From: Luteimonas panaciterrae
GTDB lineage: Bacteria > Pseudomonadota > Gammaproteobacteria > Xanthomonadales > Xanthomonadaceae
Direction of reading: 5' to 3'
Assembly (NCBI RefSeq): GCF_020511115.1
Contig: NZ_JAJAVH010000011.1
Span: 62,001 to 126,000 of the forward strand
DNA length: 64,000 nt
This document shows positions 24,577-32,857 of the stretch, in pieces. The notes under the pieces are model-generated. The model was not told where the DNA came from. It ran no database searches and saw only the letters and a program-made list of their open reading frames with translations. Each line of letters opens with the position of its first letter. The stretch's first letter is position 1. The position numbers and the translations under genes are program-made.

Positions 24577-24902
24577 ATCCGTATTGGCTTTGCGCCGGCC
24601 TGTCCATCGCCGGTTGGGCAGGGATCAGTCTTGCGCAGCCGCGGCATCATCTGGCGACGTTCGGTCGCGAGGCGGGCCGCTTGCGTGGCCGCGCCTTCGG
24701 CGCGCTGGGCGTACTGCTGCAAATGGCATCGTTCGTGCTGCTGGTGCGCCGCGGTGGCTGGGAATTCGGTCCGGTGTTGTGGACGGTGCTGCTGTGTCTC
24801 GGTGCGCTGGCGTGGGTGCTCGCGCATGCGCTCGATGCGCGTCGCGCGCCGTGGGTGCTATTGCTGGCGCCGGCTTGCGCGTTGGCGACGGGCTGGCTCT
24901 GA
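24573..24902 (+). CDS. DUF3325 membrane protein, iron-uptake operon
   Basis: A 109-aa protein with three helices (about 3-20, 43-60 and 66-108 in two parts) and a conserved RHH region (LAQPRHHLATFGREAGRLRGR). Its size and position directly after a PepSY_TM gene identify it as DUF3325. ATG 24573 overlaps the PepSY stop (ATGA). Its last 45 bases overlap the convergent WYL regulator. Role by association with siderophore iron use. Confidence 0.88.
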   Translation: MNPYWLCAGLSIAGWAGISLAQPRHHLATFGREAGRLRGRAFGALGVLLQMASFVLLVRRGGWEFGPVLWTVLLCLGALAWVLAHALDARRAPWVLLLAPACALATGWL

Positions 24903-25874
24903 TCGCGATTGCGGCGACGTTTCGGGGTTGGCGAGACGTTGCAGGCGTGCGCCCTGATCATGCAGCGCATCACGTAGCGCCGCCGGTGCTCGGATCTCGA
25001 AATCGAATGGCAGGCGTGAGAGTTCGCGCGCGAACCAGCCCAGATCATCGACTTGTGCGAACAGGACGACGCCATCGCCGTCGGGCTCGAAGATGCCGAT
25101 CGTCTCGAACAGCGCTTCTTTCACCGTCGCCAGATCGGCGGCCAGGCGCACCTCGATGGCATAGGCACGCGGCAGCGAGGCGAGGGAGAAGGCCAGATAG
25201 CCGAGCGCGTCGAATCCTTCCGGACGCCTGAAGCTTCTCGGCAGTAATCCAACCGCTTCGATACGGTCGAGACGGAATGAACGCACGTCCTCGCGCAGAT
25301 GGCAGTGACCGACCACATACCAGCGCCCGCCGCGCCAAGCCAGGCCGTAGGGATCGAAATCGCGCTCGGTGGCGCCGCGCTGCGTCGTGCGGTAGTGCAG
25401 GTGCACGCGCTGACGTGACTGCGCTGCGGAACTCAGGGTCATCAGTGCCATGCTGCTGCCCGGCACGGCCGTGCCGGGCGACAGGTCCAGCGAGACGGTC
25501 TCGTCGATGGCGCGCACGCGCCGCTTGAGCGTGGTCGGCATGACGCGCTCCAGCTTCGCTTGCGCGCTGGCGACAGCGGGCGCGGCGTCGGTGAGTCCGA
25601 GGCCGCGCGCGGCCAGCAGTCCGACCGAGAGGGCCAGCGCCTCGTCGTCGGTGAACATCATCGGTGGCAGCTTGAATCCAGCGACCAGGGCATAGCCGCC
25701 GTAGCGCCCGCGTTCGGCCACGATCGGGATGCCGATCTCTTCCAGCATGGCGATGTAACGGCGCAAGGTGCGGCCGTCGACGTCGATGCGGCGCGCAAGC
25801 TCCGAGCCCGACATGCGGCCATGGGCCTGCAGCAGTTCGAGCACGGCGAGGACGCGGAGAGTGGGGCGCTCCAT
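24858..25874 (-). CDS. YafY-type HTH/WYL transcriptional regulator
   Basis: A 338-aa regulator. An N-terminal DeoR-like HTH (ERPTLRVLAVLELLQAHGRMSGSELARRIDVDGRTLRRYIAMLEEIGIPI, residues 2-51) binds DNA. A WYL domain (about 155-235: VHLHYRTTQRG, RGGRWYVVGHCHLREDVRSFRLDRIEAV) likely senses a ligand, and a WCX-like domain follows (about 240-310). The gene is divergent from the exported protein at 26014, and a near-perfect inverted repeat lies between them at 25893-25917, a probable operator. Its 3' end overlaps the DUF3325 gene by 45 bases. Confidence 0.93.
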   Translation of the reverse strand: MERPTLRVLAVLELLQAHGRMSGSELARRIDVDGRTLRRYIAMLEEIGIPIVAERGRYGGYALVAGFKLPPMMFTDDEALALSVGLLAARGLGLTDAAPAVASAQAKLERVMPTTLKRRVRAIDETVSLDLSPGTAVPGSSMALMTLSSAAQSRQRVHLHYRTTQRGATERDFDPYGLAWRGGRWYVVGHCHLREDVRSFRLDRIEAVGLLPRSFRRPEGFDALGYLAFSLASLPRAYAIEVRLAADLATVKEALFETIGIFEPDGDGVVLFAQVDDLGWFARELSRLPFDFEIRAPAALRDALHDQGARLQRLANPETSPQSRSEPARRQRASRRQQ

Positions 25875-25892
25875 GACGGTAGCGTAGCAACA

Positions 25893-25917
25893 AATTAGGT
25901 CTTAAATCGGCCTAATT
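25893..25917. promoter_or_regulatory. Inverted-repeat operator for the WYL regulator
   Basis: AATTAGG (25893-25899) and CCTAATT (25911-25917) are exact reverse complements with an 11-base centre, starting 18 bases upstream of the regulator start and 96 bases before the exported gene. The arms are AT-rich in a GC-rich window, a typical sign of an operator. Extending the arms by two bases gives 8 of 9 pairs. Autoregulation plus control of the divergent gene is the natural reading. Confidence 0.7.
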
Positions 25918-26013
25918 AGATTCTAGCCTGTTTCCATCACGGCGCCGGGGCGCTTGCCGCTGACGGCGCCTATCGCCGTCCCTTCGATGGGTTCACGCAC
26001 AGGAGTCGCTCTC

Positions 26014-26607
26014 ATGCGTCATTCGTTCCGTCTTGTTCACGCTGTCGTTTCCGCCATGTTGCCGCTTGCCGTCGCCGGGATCGCCGAGGCCGCGCCGCAA
26101 GCAAAAGCATCGGTGCCACAAGTCGTCGCGCCGGATCAGTCGGCTTCCGTTCGCGACTTCGATTTCCTGCGCGGGCATTGGTATGTGCGCAACAAGCGTC
26201 TGCCGAAGCAGTTGCAAGGATCGAACGAGTGGGTGACCTCCACCGGTACCCTGATCGGCGTGCCGTTGCTGGATGGCATGGGCAATTACGACGAATTGCG
26301 TTCCGATGAGACCGGCGCGCTGGGAGTTTCGGTCCGGTTCTACAACAAGCAGGCTGGATCATGGAGCGATTACTGGATCGCCAATCGCGACGGCGTGATG
26401 CAACCGCCGGTGCATGGCCGCTTCGTCGACGGCGTGGGCAGGTTCGAGGGCGAGGACACGCTGCAAGGCAAGCCCATCCTCGTGCGTCAGCTGTGGACAG
26501 GAATCACGACCGCCACGCCACGTTGGGAGCAGGCGTTCTCCGGCGACGGTGGCAAGACCTGGGAAACGAACTGGGTGATGGATTTCGCACGCACGCCCTT
26601 CCGTTGA
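26014..26607 (+). CDS. Exported conserved hypothetical protein
   Basis: A 197-aa exported protein. Signal peptide about 1-26 (ends EAA-PQ). The mature part carries FDFLRGHWYVRNKRL, then a beta-rich body with GMGNYDELR, WSDYWIANRDGVMQPPVHGRFVDGVGRFEGED and WEQAFSGDGGKTWETNWVMDF. It resembles DUF1579-like proteins, a beta-barrel-type family of unknown activity often found next to WYL regulators. ATG 26014 has AGGAG at 26001-26005. Divergent from the WYL regulator and probably controlled by it. Confidence 0.85.
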   Translation: MRHSFRLVHAVVSAMLPLAVAGIAEAAPQAKASVPQVVAPDQSASVRDFDFLRGHWYVRNKRLPKQLQGSNEWVTSTGTLIGVPLLDGMGNYDELRSDETGALGVSVRFYNKQAGSWSDYWIANRDGVMQPPVHGRFVDGVGRFEGEDTLQGKPILVRQLWTGITTATPRWEQAFSGDGGKTWETNWVMDFARTPFR

Positions 26608-26651
26608 GTCGCGGAAGCATCCCGACATATTCGTAAGCGAGGGAGCAGGGA

Positions 26652-27290
26652 ATGGAACACACCGCGCATTTGTGGCTGTTCTTCGTCATGGTCTTCGGCG
26701 TGGTGTTGCTGCCGGGATTGGACATGGCCTACGTGATGGCGAGCGCACTGGTGGGCGGTCGCCGCACCGGCCTAGTGGCGACCGCGGGCGTGATCGCTGG
26801 CGGCGTCTGTCACGTGGCGATGGGCGCGCTCGGCATCATGGCGGTATTGCGGCTGGTGCCGGCGGCGTTCAACGGCGTGCTGTTGGCAGGTGCCTTGTAC
26901 ATCGCCTGGATCGGCTGGTCGCTGCTGCGCAGTCGCGTCACGCTCGGCGAGTTGCCGTTGCAATCACGGCAGCATTCAAAATTGTCGACGTTCCGGCAGG
27001 GCATGCTGACCTGTCTGCTCAATCCGAAGGCCTATCTCTTCATGCTCGCGGTGTTTCCGCAGTTCATCAAACCGGAATACGGAGCGCTGTGGATTCAGGC
27101 GGTGGTGATGGGGTTGATCATCGCCGTCACGCAGGCGGGCGTGTACGGGGGCATGGCGCTGGCGGGTGATCGCGTGAGGAACTGGCTGGCCTCGCGCCCG
27201 GGCGCGGATGCGCTGCTCGCGCGACTGGTGGGCGGCCTGCTGGTCGCGACCGCCGTCTTCACCGCCTACGAAGGCTGGCGCGGGATTTGA
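26652..27290 (+). CDS. LysE/RhtB-family amino-acid exporter
   Basis: A 212-aa inner-membrane protein with about six helices. The N-terminal motif FFVMVFGVVLLPGLDMAYVMASAL, the segment GALYIAWIGWSLLRSR, and FRQGMLTCLLNPKAYLFMLAVFPQF (about 113-137) are the LysE signature (G-x-x-x-x-NPK). Such proteins export amino acids or their derivatives by proton exchange. RBS GAGGGAGCAGGG before ATG 26652. Its substrate cannot be inferred; no regulator adjoins it except the WYL gene 800 bases away. Confidence 0.93.
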   Translation: MEHTAHLWLFFVMVFGVVLLPGLDMAYVMASALVGGRRTGLVATAGVIAGGVCHVAMGALGIMAVLRLVPAAFNGVLLAGALYIAWIGWSLLRSRVTLGELPLQSRQHSKLSTFRQGMLTCLLNPKAYLFMLAVFPQFIKPEYGALWIQAVVMGLIIAVTQAGVYGGMALAGDRVRNWLASRPGADALLARLVGGLLVATAVFTAYEGWRGI

Positions 27291-27291
27291 A

Positions 27292-28233
27292 TCATTCGAC
27301 GATGCCCTTGGCCTCGGCGGTCGCGAGCGTTTCGGGATGTTCGATCCTGCGCCGCCGCGTCAGTAGCGGATGCACCAGCACCGCGCCGAGGATGATGACC
27401 ACGCCGATGTAGAACTGCGGGCTGAGCTCGCGCTGTTCGCCCAGCAACACGATCGCCAGCAGGATCGCGTAGACCGGCTCCAGGTTGACCGCCAGCTGTG
27501 CCGCGAATGCGCTCATGTGGCGCAGCGCCACCAGCGACAGCGCGAACGGAAACAGCGTGCAGGCCATTGCCAGTACCAGCAACAGGCTGAAATCGTGCAG
27601 GTCCGGCAGTGCGAAGACATCGCCGGCGAACGCGGGGAACACGAACGGCATCAGTGGCACGCACAAGGTGAGCAGCAGGGTGCCGGCGCCGAGTTCCAGC
27701 GCGGTGACGGTGAGCGCGTCGCCGTGTTCCACGAAGCGCTTGTTGAGCGAGCCGAACAGCGCCACAAGTAACGCCGACAGAGCGCCCACCGCGATGCCGA
27801 GATGCATGCCGGCGGGAACGCCGCCCACCACCAGCGCCACGCCGGGCAGGACCGCGATCCCGAGCAGCACGTCGCCCCAGGAGAACGGCCGCCGCGCCAG
27901 CCATGGTTCGAGCAGGGCGGTCATCGGTGTGCCGAGGGCGATGCAGGTGGCGCCGACCGAGGCGTTCGACAGTTTGATCGAGCCGTAGAAGGTCAGCCAA
28001 TGCAGGGCGACCAATGCGCCGATGCCGGCGTAGGCGGCGATCAGGCGCGGCGGGAGCGCGCGCAGTCCGCGCCAGACTCGTGGCAGCAACGCCAGCGCGG
28101 CCGTCACCAACAGCATGCGCCACCACACCAATGGCAGAGCCGGCAGGGTGATCAGCTTGCCCAGGATGGCGGTGAACCCCCACAACACGACGCAGAGATG
28201 GATCTGCCACTGGGCTTTGGCTACCGGCGTCAT
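27292..28233 (-). CDS. EamA/DMT-family transporter
   Basis: A 313-aa protein with ten helices in two EamA repeats (about 8-140 and 150-290): WQIHLCVVLWGFTAILGKLITLPALPLVWWRM begins repeat one and LNKRFVEHGDALTVTALELG begins repeat two. These exporters move amino acids or metabolites. The stop lies two bases beyond the convergent LysE stop (gap of one base), so both transcripts must terminate in each other or downstream. Divergent from the MFS gene at 28293 with 59 bases between. Substrate unknown. Confidence 0.93.
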   Translation of the reverse strand: MTPVAKAQWQIHLCVVLWGFTAILGKLITLPALPLVWWRMLLVTAALALLPRVWRGLRALPPRLIAAYAGIGALVALHWLTFYGSIKLSNASVGATCIALGTPMTALLEPWLARRPFSWGDVLLGIAVLPGVALVVGGVPAGMHLGIAVGALSALLVALFGSLNKRFVEHGDALTVTALELGAGTLLLTLCVPLMPFVFPAFAGDVFALPDLHDFSLLLVLAMACTLFPFALSLVALRHMSAFAAQLAVNLEPVYAILLAIVLLGEQRELSPQFYIGVVIILGAVLVHPLLTRRRRIEHPETLATAEAKGIVE

Positions 28234-28292
28234 GTCGAAGCGCTAGTCGAGGGGCGTGCATTATCGCGTACCAGCGGGTGACAATAGTCGTC

Positions 28293-29603
28293 ATGGCAAC
28301 TGAATCCGGCGCGGCGCCGCTCGCCGCCACGCATCGGCCGTTCGACCGCGGTGACGCCAAGACGCTGGCGCTGTCCGCGCTCGGCGGGGCGCTCGAGTTC
28401 TACGACTTCGTCGTCTTCGTCTTCTTCGCCAAGACGCTCGGCGTTCTGTTCTTCCCGCCGGATACCGAGGCGTGGCTGGCGCAGCTGCAGACTTACGGCA
28501 TCTTCGCGGCCGGTTATCTGGCGCGGCCGCTCGGCGGCATCGTGATGGCGCATTTCGGCGATCTGGTGGGGCGCAAGCGCATGTTCACGCTGAGCGTGTT
28601 CCTGATGTCGGTGCCGACGCTGCTGATCGCGCTGCTGCCGACCTATGCGCAAGTGGGAGTGCTGGCGCCGATCCTGCTGCTATTGCTGCGAGTCGTGCAG
28701 GGCATCGCGGTGGGCGGCGAGGTGCCAGGGGCGTGGGTATTCGTCGCAGAACACGTGCCGCGCAACCGGATCGGTTTCGCCTGCGCCAGCCTCACCGCGG
28801 GTCTCACCGTCGGCATCCTGATCGGTTCGCTGCTGGCGGCGTGGATCAACACGCATTACAGCGAGCAGGAAGTGGAAGGCTGGGTGTGGCGCGTTCCGTT
28901 CCTGCTCGGCGGTGCTTTCGGCTTCATCGCCGTGTATCTGCGGCGCTGGCTGAGCGAGACGCCGGTGTTTGCCGAGATGCGCGAGCGGCGGCAGCTCGCC
29001 GAAGGCTATCCGGTGCGGGAAGTACTGGCGCGTCATCGTGGCGGTGTGGTGATCTCGATGCTGGTGTCGTGGATGCTGACCGCGGCGATCGTGGTGGTGA
29101 TCCTGATGACGCCCACCCTGGTGCAGCGTTCGTTCGCCTTGCCCGCGGCGCTGGCGTTCCATGGCAACAGCGTCGCCACGGCCGCGTTGGCGATTGGCTG
29201 TCTCGTATTCGGCTGGGCGGCGGATCGTTTCGGCGTGGCCCGCGCGCTGCTGGTGGGCGCGGTTGGACTTTCGGCGAGCACTTATGCCTTGTATGCGCAA
29301 CTTGCTTCCGGATCGCAGGCGCATTTCATCGAGCTGTATGCGCTGGCGGGCTTCTTCGCCGGTACGGTCGGCGCGGTACCGACGGTGATGGTGGCGGCGT
29401 TTCCGCCTTCCGTACGTTTTTCGGGCTTGTCGTTCTCCTACAACGTCGCCTACGCCATCTTCGGCGGCATCACACCGCCATTGGTCGGATGGCTGTCGCA
29501 GGTGCTGGGCGGCGTGGCGCCAGCGCACTACGTCGCATTGACTTGCGTGATCGGCGCCATTGTGGCGCTCGTGCTGTTGCGGCGGCCATTGCCGGAAACT
29601 TGA
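28293..29603 (+). CDS. MFS transporter, metabolite:H+ symporter (MHS) type
   Basis: A 436-aa protein with twelve predicted helices. It has the MHS/ProP-ShiA signature: ALEFYDFVVFVFFAKTLGVLFFP near the N terminus, ARPLGGIVMAHFGDLVGRKRM (cytoplasmic loop 2-3), and RVVQGIAVGGEVPGAWVFVAEH. Relatives take up proline, betaine, shikimate or organic acids with protons. ATG 28293 is preferred to GTG 28278. Divergent from the EamA transporter. Substrate cannot be assigned. Confidence 0.92.
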   Translation: MATESGAAPLAATHRPFDRGDAKTLALSALGGALEFYDFVVFVFFAKTLGVLFFPPDTEAWLAQLQTYGIFAAGYLARPLGGIVMAHFGDLVGRKRMFTLSVFLMSVPTLLIALLPTYAQVGVLAPILLLLLRVVQGIAVGGEVPGAWVFVAEHVPRNRIGFACASLTAGLTVGILIGSLLAAWINTHYSEQEVEGWVWRVPFLLGGAFGFIAVYLRRWLSETPVFAEMRERRQLAEGYPVREVLARHRGGVVISMLVSWMLTAAIVVVILMTPTLVQRSFALPAALAFHGNSVATAALAIGCLVFGWAADRFGVARALLVGAVGLSASTYALYAQLASGSQAHFIELYALAGFFAGTVGAVPTVMVAAFPPSVRFSGLSFSYNVAYAIFGGITPPLVGWLSQVLGGVAPAHYVALTCVIGAIVALVLLRRPLPET

Positions 29604-29624
29604 ATCGAGCGGTGCGTGGGAAGC

Positions 29625-30449
29625 TCAGAGCAGGGTATGGAGCGCCATCGCCGCCACCGGATTGCGTTCCTTGGCGGCGCTGATGAAATAGATGAAGACA
29701 TCGCGCGATGTCGTCGAGGTCGACAGTTTGGGTTCGATGCGAGGTAGATCGTCGGGTTCGCCTCCGGCGGCCCAGACGTGCGCCCGCTTTGCCCATTGCG
29801 CGAGCGCGGGAGCTTCGTATCCGGTGACGACATCGGAACGTGAGCGCATCAGCCGCGCATAGACGAAGTCGGCGGTGACATCCGCGAAGGAAGGATATTC
29901 CGTGGAATCGGTGAACACCGTCGCCATGCCATGAGCGCGGGCCAGAGCGAGATAGGAAGCATTGATGAAGTCGCCGTCGCGGACGTCGAGGACGTGTCGC
30001 AGGCTGCGCCCATCCGCTTGCTTGGGTAGCAATTCCAGGAAAGCGGCGAAATCATCGGCGTCGATCTTGCGGCCCACGTCGAATTGCCAGACCAACGGGC
30101 CGAGCCGATCGCCCAGTTCGACGATCCCGCCGATGAAATCCTCCACCTGCACACGCGTGCTCGCGAGCTTACGCGACTCGGCGATACGTCTCGGCGCCTT
30201 GGCCGAGAACATGAAGCCCGCCGGCGTTTCGTCGCGCCATTTCGCATACGTCGCCGGTTTCTGCGTACCGTAGTAAGTGCCGTTGATCTCGATGGCGGTC
30301 AGTTGCCGGCTGGCGTATTCCAGCTCGCGTCGTTGCACCAGTCCCTGCGGGTAGAAGGCGCCGCCGCGCCAGGGTGCGTAGGTCCAGCCGCCGATGCCGG
30401 TGCGGATGCCTTGGACAGGGCGCGGAGTCGAATCGAACAGTTCAGTCAT
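29625..30449 (-). CDS. DUF72 protein (YecE-like)
   Basis: A 274-aa TIM-barrel-like DUF72 protein, function unknown. Key segments: IRTGIGGWTYAPWRGGAFYP, YASRQLTAIEINGTYYGTQKP, FMFSAKAPRRIAESRKL, and VFIYFISAAKERNPVAAMAL at the C terminus. The start is ATG 30449 (MTELFDSTP); an open frame to 30722 only shadows the VOC gene. Convergent with the MFS gene (22 bases apart) and on the same strand as the VOC gene upstream, 106 bases away, so the two could share a transcript. Confidence 0.92.
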   Translation of the reverse strand: MTELFDSTPRPVQGIRTGIGGWTYAPWRGGAFYPQGLVQRRELEYASRQLTAIEINGTYYGTQKPATYAKWRDETPAGFMFSAKAPRRIAESRKLASTRVQVEDFIGGIVELGDRLGPLVWQFDVGRKIDADDFAAFLELLPKQADGRSLRHVLDVRDGDFINASYLALARAHGMATVFTDSTEYPSFADVTADFVYARLMRSRSDVVTGYEAPALAQWAKRAHVWAAGGEPDDLPRIEPKLSTSTTSRDVFIYFISAAKERNPVAAMALHTLL

Positions 30450-30555
30450 TTCAATAATTCTGGACGAGTGCATAGATGCCCTGGACGACTTTCGCCATGC
30501 GCCCGTAATCGAGCTTGTCTCAGGTGTCGCCGGATAACGCCGGCTGCCGGTGATC

Positions 30556-30981
30556 TCAGGCCTTCCAGGGATCGTAGTTTCCGAACCACCAAAGATGGCC
30601 TTCCGGATCGCGACACGCATAGCCGCGATCACCGTGATCCCGGTCGGCGATGTCCATGACGATCTCCGCACCTGCGGCCTTGGCGCGGGCGTAATGCATG
30701 TCGATGTCCTTGACCACGACACAGGCGCTTTGCGTCTCGCGCATGCCGATCTCGTCCGGTTGCACGATCTGCCGGCCCCATTCGCTGGCGTTGTCGGCGG
30801 AACCGAGCATGATCATGCCGTTGCCGAACGTGAGCTGGGCATGCATCACGGTATCGCCATCGGCGTGGACGGCGTGCTTCTCGAAGCCGAAGGCATCGCA
30901 AAGCCAGTCGATCATTTTCAGGGCATCGCGGTAGCGCATCGCCGGGATGATGGTGGCGACGGTGTCGGCAGCCTGGGACAT
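30556..30981 (-). CDS. VOC-family (glyoxalase/bleomycin-resistance) protein
   Basis: A 141-aa VOC superfamily protein with one pair of beta-alpha-beta-beta-beta units: TIIPAMRYRDALKMIDWLCDAFGFEKH, NGMIMLGSADN, and DIDMHYARAKAAGAEIV ... GYACRDPEGHLWWFGNYDPW. The RDPEGHLW tail carries the usual metal-ligand glutamate. ATG 30981 has GGAGG upstream. Could be a dioxygenase-, isomerase- or resistance-type enzyme; the YAxxKAAGAEIV form is that of PhnB/VOC proteins of unknown substrate. Followed by the DUF72 gene. Confidence 0.92.
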   Translation of the reverse strand: MSQAADTVATIIPAMRYRDALKMIDWLCDAFGFEKHAVHADGDTVMHAQLTFGNGMIMLGSADNASEWGRQIVQPDEIGMRETQSACVVVKDIDMHYARAKAAGAEIVMDIADRDHGDRGYACRDPEGHLWWFGNYDPWKA

Positions 30982-31109
30982 GGGGACCTCCGTGGCGCTG
31001 AAGCGCTGGTGATGCGGACAGGATACTCGCGTGGCGAGGATCCGATGGATGCGCCGCAGCATCCGGCCGGGACTACAATGGATTCTTTACGTCCGGATGA
31101 GGGTTGGGG

Positions 31110-32762
31110 ATGTCCACCATGCCGCTGCTGTTGCGTTCGTGCTGCGTCGTTCTCCTGCAGGTTTCGGCCGCGTTCGTGGCCTCGGCGGCGGAAGCACGGC
31201 CGGAGCCGGTTCAAGGCAACGAGCCGATGCCGCCCGCACAGATGCTCGACTTCAACGCCTACGTGGAATCGGTGCGCCAACAGTTCAACATTCCCGGCAT
31301 CGCGGTGGCTATCGTCAAGGACGGCAAGATCGTCTTCGAGAAAGGATATGGCGTGCGCAAGATCGGCGGCGACGCGCCGGTCGACGAACACACGATGTTC
31401 GCCATCGCCTCGAACACCAAGGCCTTCACCGCGGCGTCGCTCTCGATCCTGGCGGACGAAGGCAAGCTCTCGCTCGATGATCGCGTCGTCGATCATCTGC
31501 CGGGGTTCCGCATGTCCGATCCCTACATCACCCGCGAGATGCGGGTGCGTGATCTGCTGGCACACCGCAGCGGCCTTGGTCTCGGCGCGGGCGATCTGTT
31601 GTTCTGGCCTGCGACCACCTACAGCACGCGTGAAGTCGTGGAACGTCTGCGTGACGTGCCGATCAAGAACGGGTTCCGCGACCGCTACGCCTACGACAAC
31701 ATCCTCTTCGGCGTCGCGCAGCTGGTGATCGAGACGGTCAGCGGCATGTCCTACGAGCAGTTCCTGCGCGCCCGCGTCATCGGGCCGCTGGGCATGAGCG
31801 AAACCCGTTTCAACAGCGATTACGTGAAGCCGGGCGACAACGTCGCCACCGGCCACGCGCTGTTCGACTTCAAGGACCTCAAGCCCGTGGCGCCGCTGAC
31901 GTGGTCGAACGTGGCGGGCGCCGGCGGGCTGTACTCCAGCGTGCACGATATGAGCAAGTGGATGCGTGTGCAGCTCGACGGCGGCGTGATCGAGGGAAGC
32001 GGCGATACCGCCAAGCGCCTCTTCAGCGAGAAGCGGCAGCGCGAGATGTGGTCGGTGATCACGCCCATTCCGATTCCGAAGCCCGCTGTGCCCGAATTGG
32101 CCGCCGCGGTGCCCAATTTCCTCGGTTACGGCGAAGGCTGGCAGCTGAGCGACTATCGTGGACAGAAGCTGGTCTGGCATACCGGCGGCTGGCCCGGCAT
32201 GGTGTCGCGGCTCACGCTGGTGCCGTCGAAGAAGCTAGGCGTGATCGTCCTGACCAACCAGGAGATTGGCGCCGCTTTCAACGCGGTGACGTTGCGCGTG
32301 CTCGATGCCTATCTGGAGGCGCCAAAAACCGACTGGGTAGCCGCCTATGCCGCGGCCGTGGCGAAGGCCAAGGGCGACGCCGACGAGAGCTGGAAGAAGC
32401 ACCTCGCCGCACGTGATGCCGCCTCCAAACCCTCGCTGCCACTGGCGAAGTACGCGGGAACCTACCGCGATGCGTGGTACGGGGATGTGGTGATCTCCTC
32501 GTCCGGCAAGGGCCTGCAGCTGCAATTCGCGAAAACCGCGCAGTTGCTCGGCGATCTCGAGCCCTGGCAGCACGACACTTTCATCGTGCGCTGGCGCGAT
32601 CGCAGCCTCAACGCGGATGCGTTCCTGACCTTCGCGCTCGATCCGGATGGAAAGATCGTCGACGCGCGGATGCAGGCGATCTCGCCGCTGACCGATTTCA
32701 GCTTCGATTTCCAGGATCTGCGTCTGGTTCCGGCCAAATCAGCCGACGGCGGCAAGGAATAG
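31110..32762 (+). CDS. Exported serine hydrolase with DUF3471-like tail
   Basis: A 550-aa exported serine hydrolase (class C beta-lactamase fold). A signal peptide of about 28 residues ends at SAA-EA. The catalytic motifs are SNTK at 101-104, YDN at 195-197 (the YxN tyrosine), and WHTGGW near 358 in place of KTG/HxG. The last ~120 residues form a DUF3471-type beta domain, usual in PBP-like peptidases and esterases. ATG 31110 follows GAGGGTTGGGG. Different from the serine hydrolase at 4075, and it lacks an adjoining regulator. May cleave D-amino peptides or esters. Mapped alone. Confidence 0.92.
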   Translation: MSTMPLLLRSCCVVLLQVSAAFVASAAEARPEPVQGNEPMPPAQMLDFNAYVESVRQQFNIPGIAVAIVKDGKIVFEKGYGVRKIGGDAPVDEHTMFAIASNTKAFTAASLSILADEGKLSLDDRVVDHLPGFRMSDPYITREMRVRDLLAHRSGLGLGAGDLLFWPATTYSTREVVERLRDVPIKNGFRDRYAYDNILFGVAQLVIETVSGMSYEQFLRARVIGPLGMSETRFNSDYVKPGDNVATGHALFDFKDLKPVAPLTWSNVAGAGGLYSSVHDMSKWMRVQLDGGVIEGSGDTAKRLFSEKRQREMWSVITPIPIPKPAVPELAAAVPNFLGYGEGWQLSDYRGQKLVWHTGGWPGMVSRLTLVPSKKLGVIVLTNQEIGAAFNAVTLRVLDAYLEAPKTDWVAAYAAAVAKAKGDADESWKKHLAARDAASKPSLPLAKYAGTYRDAWYGDVVISSSGKGLQLQFAKTAQLLGDLEPWQHDTFIVRWRDRSLNADAFLTFALDPDGKIVDARMQAISPLTDFSFDFQDLRLVPAKSADGGKE

Positions 32763-32857
32763 TCGCTGGAAATGCGCGTTCCATGCAAAAAAGCCATGAA
32801 GCGCGGGAGATGCGTGTGCGCTGGATGAGATAATCCATGGATGCAAAGGAGTCGCGC

